Notes under the pieces: generated by a model | Database searches by the model: none | What the model saw: only the letters and a program-made list of their open reading frames with translations | Told to the model about the DNA's origin: nothing | Part shown: positions 56,646-64,000 of the stretch, piece by piece | How positions within the stretch are numbered: position 1 is the stretch's first letter | Layout: every line of letters starts with the position of its first letter | Source: Desulfuromonas soudanensis | Lineage (GTDB): Bacteria; Desulfobacterota; Desulfuromonadia; Desulfuromonadales; WTL | Direction: 5' to 3' | Assembly: GCF_001278055.1 (NCBI RefSeq) | Contig: NZ_CP010802.1 | Location: forward strand, 3,100,001-3,164,000 | DNA: 64,000 nt | Translations under genes and position numbers: made by a program

Positions 56646-57623
56646 TTGCCGAGCCTGAACCTGGTGGAAGCGATCAATCTGGCGCTGCGGGAGGAGTTGG
56701 CCCGGGACCCGGACGTCCTCCTCCTCGGCGAGGACGTGGGACTCGAGGGGGGCGTCTTCCGGGTCACCGAAGGACTGCAGCAGGCCTTCGGAGCCGGGCG
56801 CATCATCGACACGCCGCTGGCTGAATCGGGGATCGTCGGGGTGGCTCTCGGGTTGGCCCTCCTCGGTCTGCGGCCGGTGGCGGAGATCCAGTTCATGGGG
56901 TTTCTCCCCCCGGCCCTCGACCAGATCATCTCCCATGTCGGGCGCTATCGCCACCGCAGTCGCGGCGTCTACTCCGCCCCCCTGGTGATCCGCCTCCCCT
57001 ACGGCGGCGGCATTCACGCCCCGGAGCACCACTCGGAGAGCATCGAGGCGATGCTGGTCCACACCCCGGGGATCAAGGTGGTCGTCCCGTCCTCCCCGGC
57101 CGACGCCTGCGGCCTGTTGAAGAGCGCCATCCGCGATCCCGATCCCGTCCTTTTCCTCGAGCCGAAGCGGATCTATCGCGCCGTCAGGGAGGAAGTCGCC
57201 GAAGGGATGGAGCCCATTCCCCTCGGCCGGGCCCGGCAGGTGCGCTCCGGCCGGGACCTGACGGTCATCGCCTGGGGGGCGATGGTGCGGGAGGCGCAGA
57301 AGGCCGCCGAGACGCTGGCCGCCGAAGGGGTGGAGACGGAGATCATCGATTTGCGCACCCTCTCCCCCCTCGACACCGGGGCGATTCTCGCCTCGGTCCG
57401 GCGCACCGGCCGCTGTCTGGTGGTCCACGAGGCGGCGCGCACCGCCGGCCTGGGGGCGGAGATTTCCGCCCTGGTCATGGAGGGGGCCCTGCTGCAGCTG
57501 AAGTCGCCGGTCGCCAGGATCACCGGCTTCGACACCGTCATGCCCCTCCCCCGGGGGGAGCACTTCTACCTGCCGGACGCCGGCCGGATCGTCCGGGCGG
57601 CGCGGGAGATAATGAGCTTTTGA
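56646..57623 (+). CDS. pdhB: 2-oxoacid (pyruvate) dehydrogenase E1, beta subunit
   Basis: 325 residues. It starts at a TTG preceded by AGGAGG six bases upstream, overlapping the pdhA stop region. LLLGEDVGLEGGVFRVTEGL, DTPLAESGIVGVALGLAL and GGGIHAPEHHSESIEAMLVH are typical beta-subunit motifs; LVVHEAARTAGLGAEISA is in the C-terminal domain. Confidence 0.92.
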   Translation: MPSLNLVEAINLALREELARDPDVLLLGEDVGLEGGVFRVTEGLQQAFGAGRIIDTPLAESGIVGVALGLALLGLRPVAEIQFMGFLPPALDQIISHVGRYRHRSRGVYSAPLVIRLPYGGGIHAPEHHSESIEAMLVHTPGIKVVVPSSPADACGLLKSAIRDPDPVLFLEPKRIYRAVREEVAEGMEPIPLGRARQVRSGRDLTVIAWGAMVREAQKAAETLAAEGVETEIIDLRTLSPLDTGAILASVRRTGRCLVVHEAARTAGLGAEISALVMEGALLQLKSPVARITGFDTVMPLPRGEHFYLPDAGRIVRAAREIMSF

Positions 57624-57661
57624 AGTGATTTCCGTTTATCCCCTTTTCAGGAGAGCGCGCG

Positions 57662-58837
57662 ATGTTTGAATTCAAATTTCCCGACGTCGGGGAGGGAATC
57701 GCCGAGGGCGAGATCCGCAGCTGGCTGGTCGAGGTCGGACAGACAGTGGCCGAGCATCAGGCGCTCATCGAGATGGAGACGGACAAGGCGGTGGTGGAGT
57801 TGCCGTCCCCCGTGGCGGGGGTGGTGGCCGAGCTGCGCGGCGAGGTCGGGGAGGTGGTCGCGGTGGGGACGGTGCTGGCGCTCATCGAAGAGAGCCGGCC
57901 GGCGGTCACGGAGAAGGGGGAGCCCTTTGCCGCCGGGGTGGTCGGCGAGCTCGAAGAGGCGACGGAGAGCGGGCCCGACCACGGGGGGGACGCGGAGACG
58001 CCGCCCGTTCTCCCTCGCGACCGCAAACTGGCCGCAGAGCTGGGCGTCGACCTGGGGCAGCTTCGCGGCCGCGCCTCGCAGGAGAGGATTACCGAAGAGG
58101 AGATCCGGGCGAAGGCCGGGGAAAAGGAAAAAGGCCAGGAGGCCGAGCGGATCCCCCTGCGGGGGGTGCGCCGGACCATGGCCAGGACGATGGCCGCTTC
58201 GGCGGCGAGAGCCGTCCACGTCACCGTCATGGAACAGGCCGACGCCCTCGCCCTGCGCCGTCTGCGCGAGCGCGAACATGCCCTTGCCGCCGAGCGCGGT
58301 ATCCGCCTGACCTGGCTCCCCTTCATCGTCAAGGCCCTCACGCTGGTGCTGGAGCGCTTTCCCCTGCTCAACAGCACCCTAGATCAGGACAGGGGCGAAA
58401 TCATCCTGCACCGGCAGGTCCACATCGGGTTTGCCGTCGACACCCCGGACGGACTCCTCGTGCCGGTGGTGCGCAACACCCGGCAATTGAGCATCCTCGA
58501 GCTGGCCGCCGCCCTGCAGGACCTGGCGCTGCGGGCCCGGGAGCGCAAAATCGGCCCAGGCGAACTGAAGGGAGGGACGTTCACGATCAGCAACTACGGC
58601 GCCCTCGGCGGCATCTGGGGAACGCCGATCATCAATCCGCCGGAGGCGGCGATCCTCGGCATCGGGCGGATCGATGAGGTGCCGGTGGTCCGGGACGGGG
58701 AGGTGGTGGCGCGCCCCGTCGTCCCCCTCTCTCTGACTTTCGACCACCGGATCATCGACGGGGCCACCGCCCACCGCTTCCTCAACGCCCTGATCGAATA
58801 CATCGAGAATCCGGATCTTATTCTGCTTGAAACTTGA
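57662..58837 (+). CDS. pdhC: Dihydrolipoamide acyltransferase (E2)
   Basis: 391 residues. A lipoyl domain (1-75) carries the modified lysine in EMETDKAVVELPSP; the E1/E3-binding domain is LPRDRKLAAELGVDLGQLRG; the catalytic domain ends with LTFDHRIIDGATAHRFL, the HRxxDG active site. No E3 (lipoamide dehydrogenase) gene is in the window, so it must be supplied from elsewhere. Confidence 0.92.
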   Translation: MFEFKFPDVGEGIAEGEIRSWLVEVGQTVAEHQALIEMETDKAVVELPSPVAGVVAELRGEVGEVVAVGTVLALIEESRPAVTEKGEPFAAGVVGELEEATESGPDHGGDAETPPVLPRDRKLAAELGVDLGQLRGRASQERITEEEIRAKAGEKEKGQEAERIPLRGVRRTMARTMAASAARAVHVTVMEQADALALRRLREREHALAAERGIRLTWLPFIVKALTLVLERFPLLNSTLDQDRGEIILHRQVHIGFAVDTPDGLLVPVVRNTRQLSILELAAALQDLALRARERKIGPGELKGGTFTISNYGALGGIWGTPIINPPEAAILGIGRIDEVPVVRDGEVVARPVVPLSLTFDHRIIDGATAHRFLNALIEYIENPDLILLET

Positions 58838-58878
58838 AGCGGGGGGAGAAGGGAGAATAAAGGCGTCGAACCCCCTGC

Positions 58879-59358
58879 TCAGGCGGGGACGAAATAGACG
58901 TCCGTTGCCTTAAATTTGCTGTTGCGCAGAAAGCGCGCCCGCACCGGCATGCCGATGGAGACTTCGTCTCCTTCGGCGCCGAGGAGGCGGGAGAGGAAGA
59001 GGGTGTCGACGCCGTCGAACTCGACGAGAACGAGGGTGAAGGGGGTCTCCTTGAGAAAAGCCTCGCCGCCGAAGTGACAGGTGGTGTAGGTGTGCACCCG
59101 CCCCGATTGCGGCAGCTCGACCCATTCCGTCGCCCCGCCGCATTCCATGCAGTGACCGCGCGGCGTGGCGTAGGTGATCGCGCAGGCCCCACAACGGCTC
59201 CCGAGGAGCTTCCGATTGGCCAGCCCGGCAAAAAAAGGAGAATCCTGGGCATAGGAGTGGAGGTAATCGACCTCATAGTGGTGTTTGATGATGATCGGGT
59301 CGGTTTTGAAGAGAACTGTTCCCTCTTCCGTTTCCGGCAGCTTTATGTTTTTATCCAC
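58879..59358 (-). CDS. Zinc-ribbon OB-fold acyl-CoA-associated protein (DUF35 type)
   Basis: 159 residues. A rubredoxin-like zinc ribbon has CGACAITYATPRGHCMECGG; an OB-fold with GRVHTYTTCHFG and FTLVLVEFDG follows. Such proteins pair with SCP-x-type thiolases or HMG-CoA synthases and help bind acyl-CoA. The thiolase gene lies immediately upstream on the same strand, 128 bases away. Confidence 0.82.
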   Translation of the reverse strand: MDKNIKLPETEEGTVLFKTDPIIIKHHYEVDYLHSYAQDSPFFAGLANRKLLGSRCGACAITYATPRGHCMECGGATEWVELPQSGRVHTYTTCHFGGEAFLKETPFTLVLVEFDGVDTLFLSRLLGAEGDEVSIGMPVRARFLRNSKFKATDVYFVPA

Positions 59359-59387
59359 ATGGGCACCTCTTTATCTGGAGAAGAACA

Positions 59388-59482
59388 CAGAATGTAGAAT
59401 ACAGAATACAGAAGTTTGACAACCCGAAGCTGTTCTCCTCAATTCTACCTTCTCCCTTCTCCCTTCTATATTCTATATTCTG
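59388..59482. repeat. Imperfect inverted-repeat element
   Basis: The left arm CAGAATGTAGAATACAGAA (59388 on) and the right arm ending TTCTATATTCTATATTCTG (to 59482) are inverted copies built on AGAATA units, with CTTCTCC repeats inside. It fills the gap between the OB-fold and thiolase genes and looks like a small non-coding element. Confidence 0.5.
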
Positions 59483-59486
59483 CCCC

Positions 59487-60779
59487 TCAACCCCTCTCCA
59501 GAATCGACACCGTAACATACGTCCCCGTCCCGGCGTGGCTGTGGATCAGCCCCCGTTTCGGGTCGGGGAGCTGCAGGGTCGGGTCCCCCAGATGCCGGGC
59601 GATCGTCCCCTGCAGCTGCCAGAAGGCGAAGACGGCCTGCATCAGCCCCGTGGCTCCCACCGGGTGGCCGCAGGCGAGGAGGCCACCGGAGGGGTTGACG
59701 GGGAGGCGCGGCCAGCGCCCGTCGGCGGCAAATTCCAGGCCGTAGTCAAGGTTGGACAAAAAGGGCGCTCCGGAGTCGACGAAGCTCCCCCCTTCCCCGT
59801 ACCGGCAGAGCCCGAGGTCTTCATAGGTCTGGATCTCGGAGGAGGTGTAGGCGTCGTGGAGTTCGACGAAGTCGAGGTCCCGGCCCGGATCGGCAATCCC
59901 TGCCATGCGGTAGGCCAGCGCCGCCGCCGTCCGCCCGCCCCGGAAGGAGTGGACCCCCGGGTATTTCAGATCGGCGTAGTCCGCTTCGTTCTCGTGGGGG
60001 AGGAGCGGGACCTTCCCGTGGGGGCGGTCGGCCATGCGCATGGCGTCGGTGCCGCAGCCGACGCCGGTGATCCTCACCGGTTGCACCCCCAGCTTCTGCG
60101 CCATCTCCTCGGAGACGAGGATCGCCACGGCGGCGCCGTCGGACATCTGGCAGCAATCGAGGATGGTGAGGGGGGTGGCGACCATGGGCGAGGAGCGGAC
60201 GTCCTCGATGGTGAGCCGGCCCGGTCTCTGCGCGTAGGGGTTGTGGAGGGCGTTGACGTGGTTCTTGACCGCCACCCGGGCCATCTGCTCGACGGTGGTG
60301 CCGAACTCGTGCATGTGGCGCCGCACCATCATGGCGTAATAACCGGTGTAGAACCCGCCGACCGGGTAGTCGAAGTTGGTGTCCGAGGCCAGGGCGATGA
60401 ACTCGTTCCCCTTCCAGGTGTTGACCCGGCTCATCGTCTCGAACCCCAGGGCCAGGGAGACCTCCATCCGCCCGGAGGCCACCGCTTCCCACCCCGACTG
60501 GAAGCAGAGTCCGCCCGTCGCCCCTCCCCCCTCGATGCGGCGGGACGGTTTGGGATTGAGCCCCAGGTAATCCTGGACCATCGCCCCGGCCATGAGCTGG
60601 CGGGTGAAGTGGTCGGAAAAATAGGAGCAGACGCTGCCGTCGATATCCTGCCGGCGCAGAGCCGGGACGTCCGCAAGGGCATAGTCGAAGGCTTCCTTCA
60701 CCATGAGGCGGAAGTCCTTCTCCGGGAGCGCCTTGGCGAACTTGGTGATACCGCCTGCAATCATATAGACCGGCCGCAT
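59487..60779 (-). CDS. Non-canonical thiolase (SCP-x/lipid-transfer type)
   Basis: 430 residues. GHPVGATGLMQAVFAFWQ and the HELHDAYTSSEIQTYEDLG-type segment mark the SCP-x branch of thiolases. At the usual nucleophile site the sequence is GGLCFQSGWEAV, with the Cys one residue earlier than in CxSG. Together with the OB-fold partner and an acyl-CoA dehydrogenase it probably cleaves or forms a 3-oxoacyl-CoA in fatty or aromatic acid breakdown; the substrate is unknown. Its ATG is one base after the dehydrogenase stop. Confidence 0.82.
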   Translation of the reverse strand: MRPVYMIAGGITKFAKALPEKDFRLMVKEAFDYALADVPALRRQDIDGSVCSYFSDHFTRQLMAGAMVQDYLGLNPKPSRRIEGGGATGGLCFQSGWEAVASGRMEVSLALGFETMSRVNTWKGNEFIALASDTNFDYPVGGFYTGYYAMMVRRHMHEFGTTVEQMARVAVKNHVNALHNPYAQRPGRLTIEDVRSSPMVATPLTILDCCQMSDGAAVAILVSEEMAQKLGVQPVRITGVGCGTDAMRMADRPHGKVPLLPHENEADYADLKYPGVHSFRGGRTAAALAYRMAGIADPGRDLDFVELHDAYTSSEIQTYEDLGLCRYGEGGSFVDSGAPFLSNLDYGLEFAADGRWPRLPVNPSGGLLACGHPVGATGLMQAVFAFWQLQGTIARHLGDPTLQLPDPKRGLIHSHAGTGTYVTVSILERG

Positions 60780-60780
60780 G

Positions 60781-61935
60781 TCAGACCCCTTCCTTCGCGG
60801 TTTTCAGCAGCTCCCGCGCGATGACCATCCGCTGGATCTCCGAAGTCCCCTCGCCGATTTCACAGAGTTTGGCCTCGCGGAAGTACCGCTCCGCCGGATA
60901 GGCCCGGGTATAGCCGGCGCCGCCGTGGATCTGGACAGCCCTGGTCGCGGCGCGCATGGCCGTCTCCGAGGCGAAGAGCTTGGCCATGGACGCCTCGCGG
61001 GTATAGGGCTCTCCGGTGTCCCTGAGATAGACGGCCCGACGGAGGAGGAGCCGGGCGGCGTCGATTTCCGTCGCCATGTCGGCGAGCATCCCCCGGATCG
61101 CCTGGAAGTCGCCGATGGGCCGTCCGAAGGCCTGGCGCTTGCGGGCGTAGGCGAGGCTCCCCTCCAGGCACCCCCGGGCGATCCCCACCGCCATGGCCGC
61201 CAGGCCGAGGCGCCCCGCGTCGAGGACCTGCATGGTCTGGGAGAACCCGCTGCCGGCCTCGCCCAGGAGCCGATCGGCGGGGACGAAGACGTCCTTGAGG
61301 AGGAGAGCCGCGGTGTCGCTGGCCCGGAAACCGAGCTTGTCGATGTTCTTTCCTCGCCTGAGCCCGGGGGAATCTCCGGCGACGATAAAGGCGCAGATCC
61401 CCCGGGCCCGCCGGGAAGGATCGGTGGAGGCCATGACGACCAGTATTTCTGCCCGGGAGCCGTTGGTGATCAGGTACTTGTTCCCCGTCATGCGCCAGCC
61501 GCCGTCGGCGGGGAGAGCCTCGGCCTGAAGGGCGGCGGCATCGCTTCCAGCGCCCGGTTCGGTGAGCGCCCAGGCGCCGAGCGCCTCTCCCCTGGCCAGG
61601 GGGGAGAGAAACTGCCGCTTTTGTTCCTCGGAACCAAAGGCGAAGATATGGGAGGCGCAGAGATTGTGGGCGAGGAGGGTGATGGCGGCCGAGGCATCGA
61701 TGCGGGACAACTCCTCGACGACCAGGGTGTAGCTGAGGAAATCGCTTCCGGAGCCGCCGTACTCGGGGGGGAAGATCAGCCCCATCCATCCGAGCTTGCC
61801 GATCTTTTCCATGGCCTCCCGGGGGAATTCCCCGGTGCTATCCCGGCGGTCGGCCCCCGGAGAAAGTTCCGCCTCGGCAAAGTCCCTGACTCTCTGCCGC
61901 AAAACGAGCTGTTCTTCCGTGAGGGCAAAATCCAT
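60781..61935 (-). CDS. Acyl-CoA dehydrogenase
   Basis: 384 residues. FAD- and substrate-site motifs are present: [14 protein letters not shown], the C-terminal [24 protein letters not shown], and [23 protein letters not shown] followed by [15 protein letters not shown] with the catalytic Glu. It makes enoyl-CoA from acyl-CoA and passes electrons to ETF. First gene of a three-gene operon with the thiolase and OB-fold genes. Confidence 0.93.
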   Translation of the reverse strand: MDFALTEEQLVLRQRVRDFAEAELSPGADRRDSTGEFPREAMEKIGKLGWMGLIFPPEYGGSGSDFLSYTLVVEELSRIDASAAITLLAHNLCASHIFAFGSEEQKRQFLSPLARGEALGAWALTEPGAGSDAAALQAEALPADGGWRMTGNKYLITNGSRAEILVVMASTDPSRRARGICAFIVAGDSPGLRRGKNIDKLGFRASDTAALLLKDVFVPADRLLGEAGSGFSQTMQVLDAGRLGLAAMAVGIARGCLEGSLAYARKRQAFGRPIGDFQAIRGMLADMATEIDAARLLLRRAVYLRDTGEPYTREASMAKLFASETAMRAATRAVQIHGGAGYTRAYPAERYFREAKLCEIGEGTSEIQRMVIARELLKTAKEGV

Positions 61936-62070
61936 GAGCCGTCTCCTGCAGGCAGGCCTTACGAAAAGACTATAGAAGCGTTTCCCGGTCTGTCAAAAAG
62001 ACCCCCGGCCCGGGCCATACAAAGAAACGGAGGAGGGGAAATTTTCGGGGGGAAGGAGATCTTTCAATCT

Positions 62071-63168
62071 TCAGGCGTAGGTATATTCCCGGTAGCGCAT
62101 GGCGTCTCTGACCCGCTCGCGAGCCAGACGTTCGGCGGCCTCCCGCGGCAGGATCCCCTCGCTTTTCGCCTTCTCCAGAATCAGCCCCGTATTGGCGCGG
62201 ATCTTCTCGCCGATGGCGGCAAAGGCCTCCGCCTCGGTCCGACGGGCGTATTCCATGGCGGCCATGATCAGACCGCCGGCATTGGCGATGAAGTCGGGAA
62301 CGATCAGCACCCCCCGCTCCGCGAGGATTCCCTCCGCCCGCGCCGTCGCCGGGATGTTGGCCCCCTCGAGGATGAGGCGGGCCCTGATCTCGCCGGCGTT
62401 CCCCTCGTGGATGACGTCCGGGGTGGCGGCCGGAATGAGGATGTCGCAGTCCACCTTGAAGATATCTTCTCCCGGCAGGACCTTCCCTTCCCCGCAGGCC
62501 GTGACCGTCCCCTCCCCTTCCTTGGCGGCAAGGAGTTTTTCCACAGACAGTCCGCCCGGGCTGTACAGGGTTCCCCGCGAGTCGCTGACCGCGACAAGGA
62601 CCGCTCCCCGGGCGGCGAGAAATCGGGCCGCGGCCCTGCCGACGCTGCCGAAGCCCTGGATCGCGACCCGCGTCCCGGAAAGTTTCAGACCGGCATGCCC
62701 GCAGGCGATTTCGGCGCATGCGGCCAGACCGAAGCCGGTGGCGCCGAGCTTGTCGAGGGGGAGCCCGCCGATTTCCTCGGGGAGCCCGGCCACGCGGCCG
62801 ATTTCGTCATAAATCCAGGCCATGGACTCTTCGTGACACCCCATGTCGGGTGCCGGGATGTATTCGTTCAGATCACCGATCATGCGGGCAAAGACCCGGA
62901 AGATCCGCTCCAGGTTCGGATCCTTCGGATCGGCGATGATCCCTGCCTTCCCGCCGCCGTGGGGGAGGTCGGCGAGGGCGCTCTTGAAGGTCATGGTCCG
63001 CGCCAGGCGGTAGACCTCCTCGATGTCCACATCCTTCGAGACCCGCACCCCGCCGATGGCCGGTCCGCGGGCCGTGTTGTCGACCACCACCACCGCCCGG
63101 AAGGGGACTTGCGGGGCGTAGAGTTGCAGGATCTTGGCGGGTCCGATGTCATCGAAGGGGATCTTCAT
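62071..63168 (-). CDS. Glu/Leu/Phe/Val dehydrogenase
   Basis: 365 residues from ATG 63168; a GTG six codons upstream is possible and neither has a strong ribosome-binding site. GPAIGGVRV, LPHGGGKAGII with the catalytic Lys and PAPDMGCHEESMAWI are the substrate-domain motifs; VAIQGFGSVGRAAARFLAARGA is the NAD(P)-binding fold; IPDFIANAGGLI-like VPDFIANAGGLIMA follows. It oxidatively deaminates a hydrophobic amino acid or glutamate; leucine/valine-type enzymes have this length. Confidence 0.88.
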   Translation of the reverse strand: MKIPFDDIGPAKILQLYAPQVPFRAVVVVDNTARGPAIGGVRVSKDVDIEEVYRLARTMTFKSALADLPHGGGKAGIIADPKDPNLERIFRVFARMIGDLNEYIPAPDMGCHEESMAWIYDEIGRVAGLPEEIGGLPLDKLGATGFGLAACAEIACGHAGLKLSGTRVAIQGFGSVGRAAARFLAARGAVLVAVSDSRGTLYSPGGLSVEKLLAAKEGEGTVTACGEGKVLPGEDIFKVDCDILIPAATPDVIHEGNAGEIRARLILEGANIPATARAEGILAERGVLIVPDFIANAGGLIMAAMEYARRTEAEAFAAIGEKIRANTGLILEKAKSEGILPREAAERLARERVRDAMRYREYTYA

Positions 63169-63290
63169 GTGTTCATTGTAGCGCACTTGTTCCGGCGTGC
63201 AGCCGTAAGCGGAGCTTTTCAGGGGCCTCTCCCTGACCTCCGAGCGCCGTCGAGGTTCCCTCCCCCTCTCCTCCCTCCGTCACAAACAAT

Positions 63291-63318
63291 GAGGCCGGCT
63301 CCCGAAGGAGCCGGCCTC
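63291..63318 (-). terminator. Palindromic terminator after the RND gene (repeat copy 3 core)
   Basis: Arms GAGGCCGGCTCC and GGAGCCGGCCTC with a CGAA loop (UUCG on the minus strand), the same 28-base core as at 40321 and 42064; outer bases differ (AATGAG/CTCATT). It lies 40 bases after the stop of the RND pump gene and is followed by ATTGTTTG on the minus strand. Confidence 0.75.
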
Positions 63319-63358
63319 ATTTGGCCTTTCCATTAAAAATATGCCGGGTCGTGCCGGA

Positions 63359-64000
63359 TCAGGTCCTTTCCCGGCGGTGGAAGAGGAGATAAAGGATCGG
63401 CAGCAGGAAGAGGGTCAAAAGCGTCGAGGTGAAGACCCCGCCGACGACGACGGTGGCCAGGGGGCGCTGCACTTCGGCGCCGACCCCGACGGAGAGAGCC
63501 ATGGGGAGAAAACCGACGGCGTCGGTCACCGCCGTGGCCAGCACCGGAACGAGGCGCTGTTTGGCGGCGCCGGTGACCGCCTCGAGGAGGGGGAGCCCCT
63601 CGTCGAGAAGCCCGCGGATGGCCGAAACGAGCATCTGCCCGTTGAGCACGGCGATCCCCGAGAGGGCGATGAAACCGATGGCGGCGCTGACGCTGAAGGG
63701 GATCCCCCGCAGATAAAGGGCGACGATGCCGCCGATGGCCGCCAGAGGGATGCCGGTATAGATGATCAGCACGTCGCGCAGGCGCTTGAGGCTGAAGTAG
63801 AGGAGGAGGAAGATCAGCAGCAGCGTCAGCGGCACCACCAGCATCAGCCGGTGCTGGGAGCGCTGCAGGTTCTCGAACTGTCCTCCCCATTCCATGAGGT
63901 ACCCTTCCGGCAGGCGGACCCCGGCGGAAACCTTCGCCTGCGCCTCGGCGACAAAGGAGGCGATATCCCGGTCGCGGACGTTGACGCTGACCTTGATCAG
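63359..64000 (-). CDS. Heavy-metal RND efflux pump, C-terminal part (cut by window edge)
   Basis: 213 codons to the window end; the start lies beyond 64000. Membrane spans LMLVVPLTLLLIFLLLYFSL, VLIIYTGIPLAAIGGIVALYL, AAIGFIALSGIAVLNGQMLVS and VVVGGVFTSTLLTLFLLPILYLLF, with the preceding EWGGQFENLQR, match the end of CusA/CzcA-type inner-membrane antiporters. It would export metal cations with periplasmic and outer-membrane partners not seen here. Confidence 0.9.
   Translation of the reverse strand: MIKVSVNVRDRDIASFVAEAQAKVSAGVRLPEGYLMEWGGQFENLQRSQHRLMLVVPLTLLLIFLLLYFSLKRLRDVLIIYTGIPLAAIGGIVALYLRGIPFSVSAAIGFIALSGIAVLNGQMLVSAIRGLLDEGLPLLEAVTGAAKQRLVPVLATAVTDAVGFLPMALSVGVGAEVQRPLATVVVGGVFTSTLLTLFLLPILYLLFHRRERT

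Overview
The window is a GC-rich bacterial chromosome segment. The gene order and protein features fit a Desulfuromonadia/Geobacterales-type delta-proteobacterium: a joined str-S10-spc ribosomal run, SecY with a short Geobacter-like N-terminus, yedF next to selC, a DUF4388 protein, a PilZ-type regulator, and a cysteine-containing insertion in EF-Tu. This placement is inference from remembered protein families; no search was run.

Positions 1-31200 form one long minus-strand block of translation and transcription genes. In transcription order it runs: a promoter near 31170, a four-tRNA cluster (Thr-TGT, Tyr, Gly, Thr-GGT), tuf, rpmG, tRNA-Trp, secE, nusG, rplK, rplA, rplJ, rplL, rpoB, rpoC. A second promoter near 17240 then serves rpsL, rpsG, fusA, a second tuf, the S10 genes (rpsJ to rpsQ), the spc genes (rplN to rpmJ, with secY, adk and map) and the alpha-operon start (rpsM, rpsK, rpsD, the last cut by the window edge). 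infA is not present in the usual place. Several starts are TTG or GTG.

Positions 31250-40320 hold ordinary chromosomal genes. On the minus strand are ispG, proS, a DUF4388 protein, pyrF, rlmB and a degenerate receiver protein. On the plus strand are an RlmD-type rRNA methyltransferase, yedF and selC (tRNA-Sec). A divergent promoter pair and a plus-strand terminator at 32084-32229 suggest a very short RNA.

Positions 40320-55450 are an accessory region. A hipBA toxin-antitoxin pair sits directly behind selC between two identical 40-bp palindromes, beside what looks like a REP-associated transposase remnant. Next comes a four-gene minus-strand operon, PP2C phosphatase - protein kinase - nicotinamidase-like hydrolase - vWA protein, which has the composition of a TerY-P triad. 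Divergent from it is nrtR, a Nudix-type repressor of NAD metabolism. Further on is an NAD salvage operon: pncA, pncB, nadE, an ADP-ribose pyrophosphatase, and a DUF4261-like gene split by an IS1380-type element with a 5-bp target duplication. Palindromes of the form TGAC-N5-GTCA lie in the nrtR/PP2C intergenic region (three) and before pncA (one), tying the phosphorylation module and the salvage operon to one likely NrtR regulon. This is the most interesting part of the window. A 5'-truncated four-helix-bundle gene ends the region.

Positions 55560-64000 return to metabolism: a pyruvate or branched-chain 2-oxoacid dehydrogenase operon (E1 alpha, E1 beta, E2) on the plus strand, then on the minus strand an acyl-CoA dehydrogenase, a non-canonical thiolase with an OB-fold partner, a Glu/Leu/Phe/Val dehydrogenase, and the C-terminus of a heavy-metal RND efflux pump running off the end.
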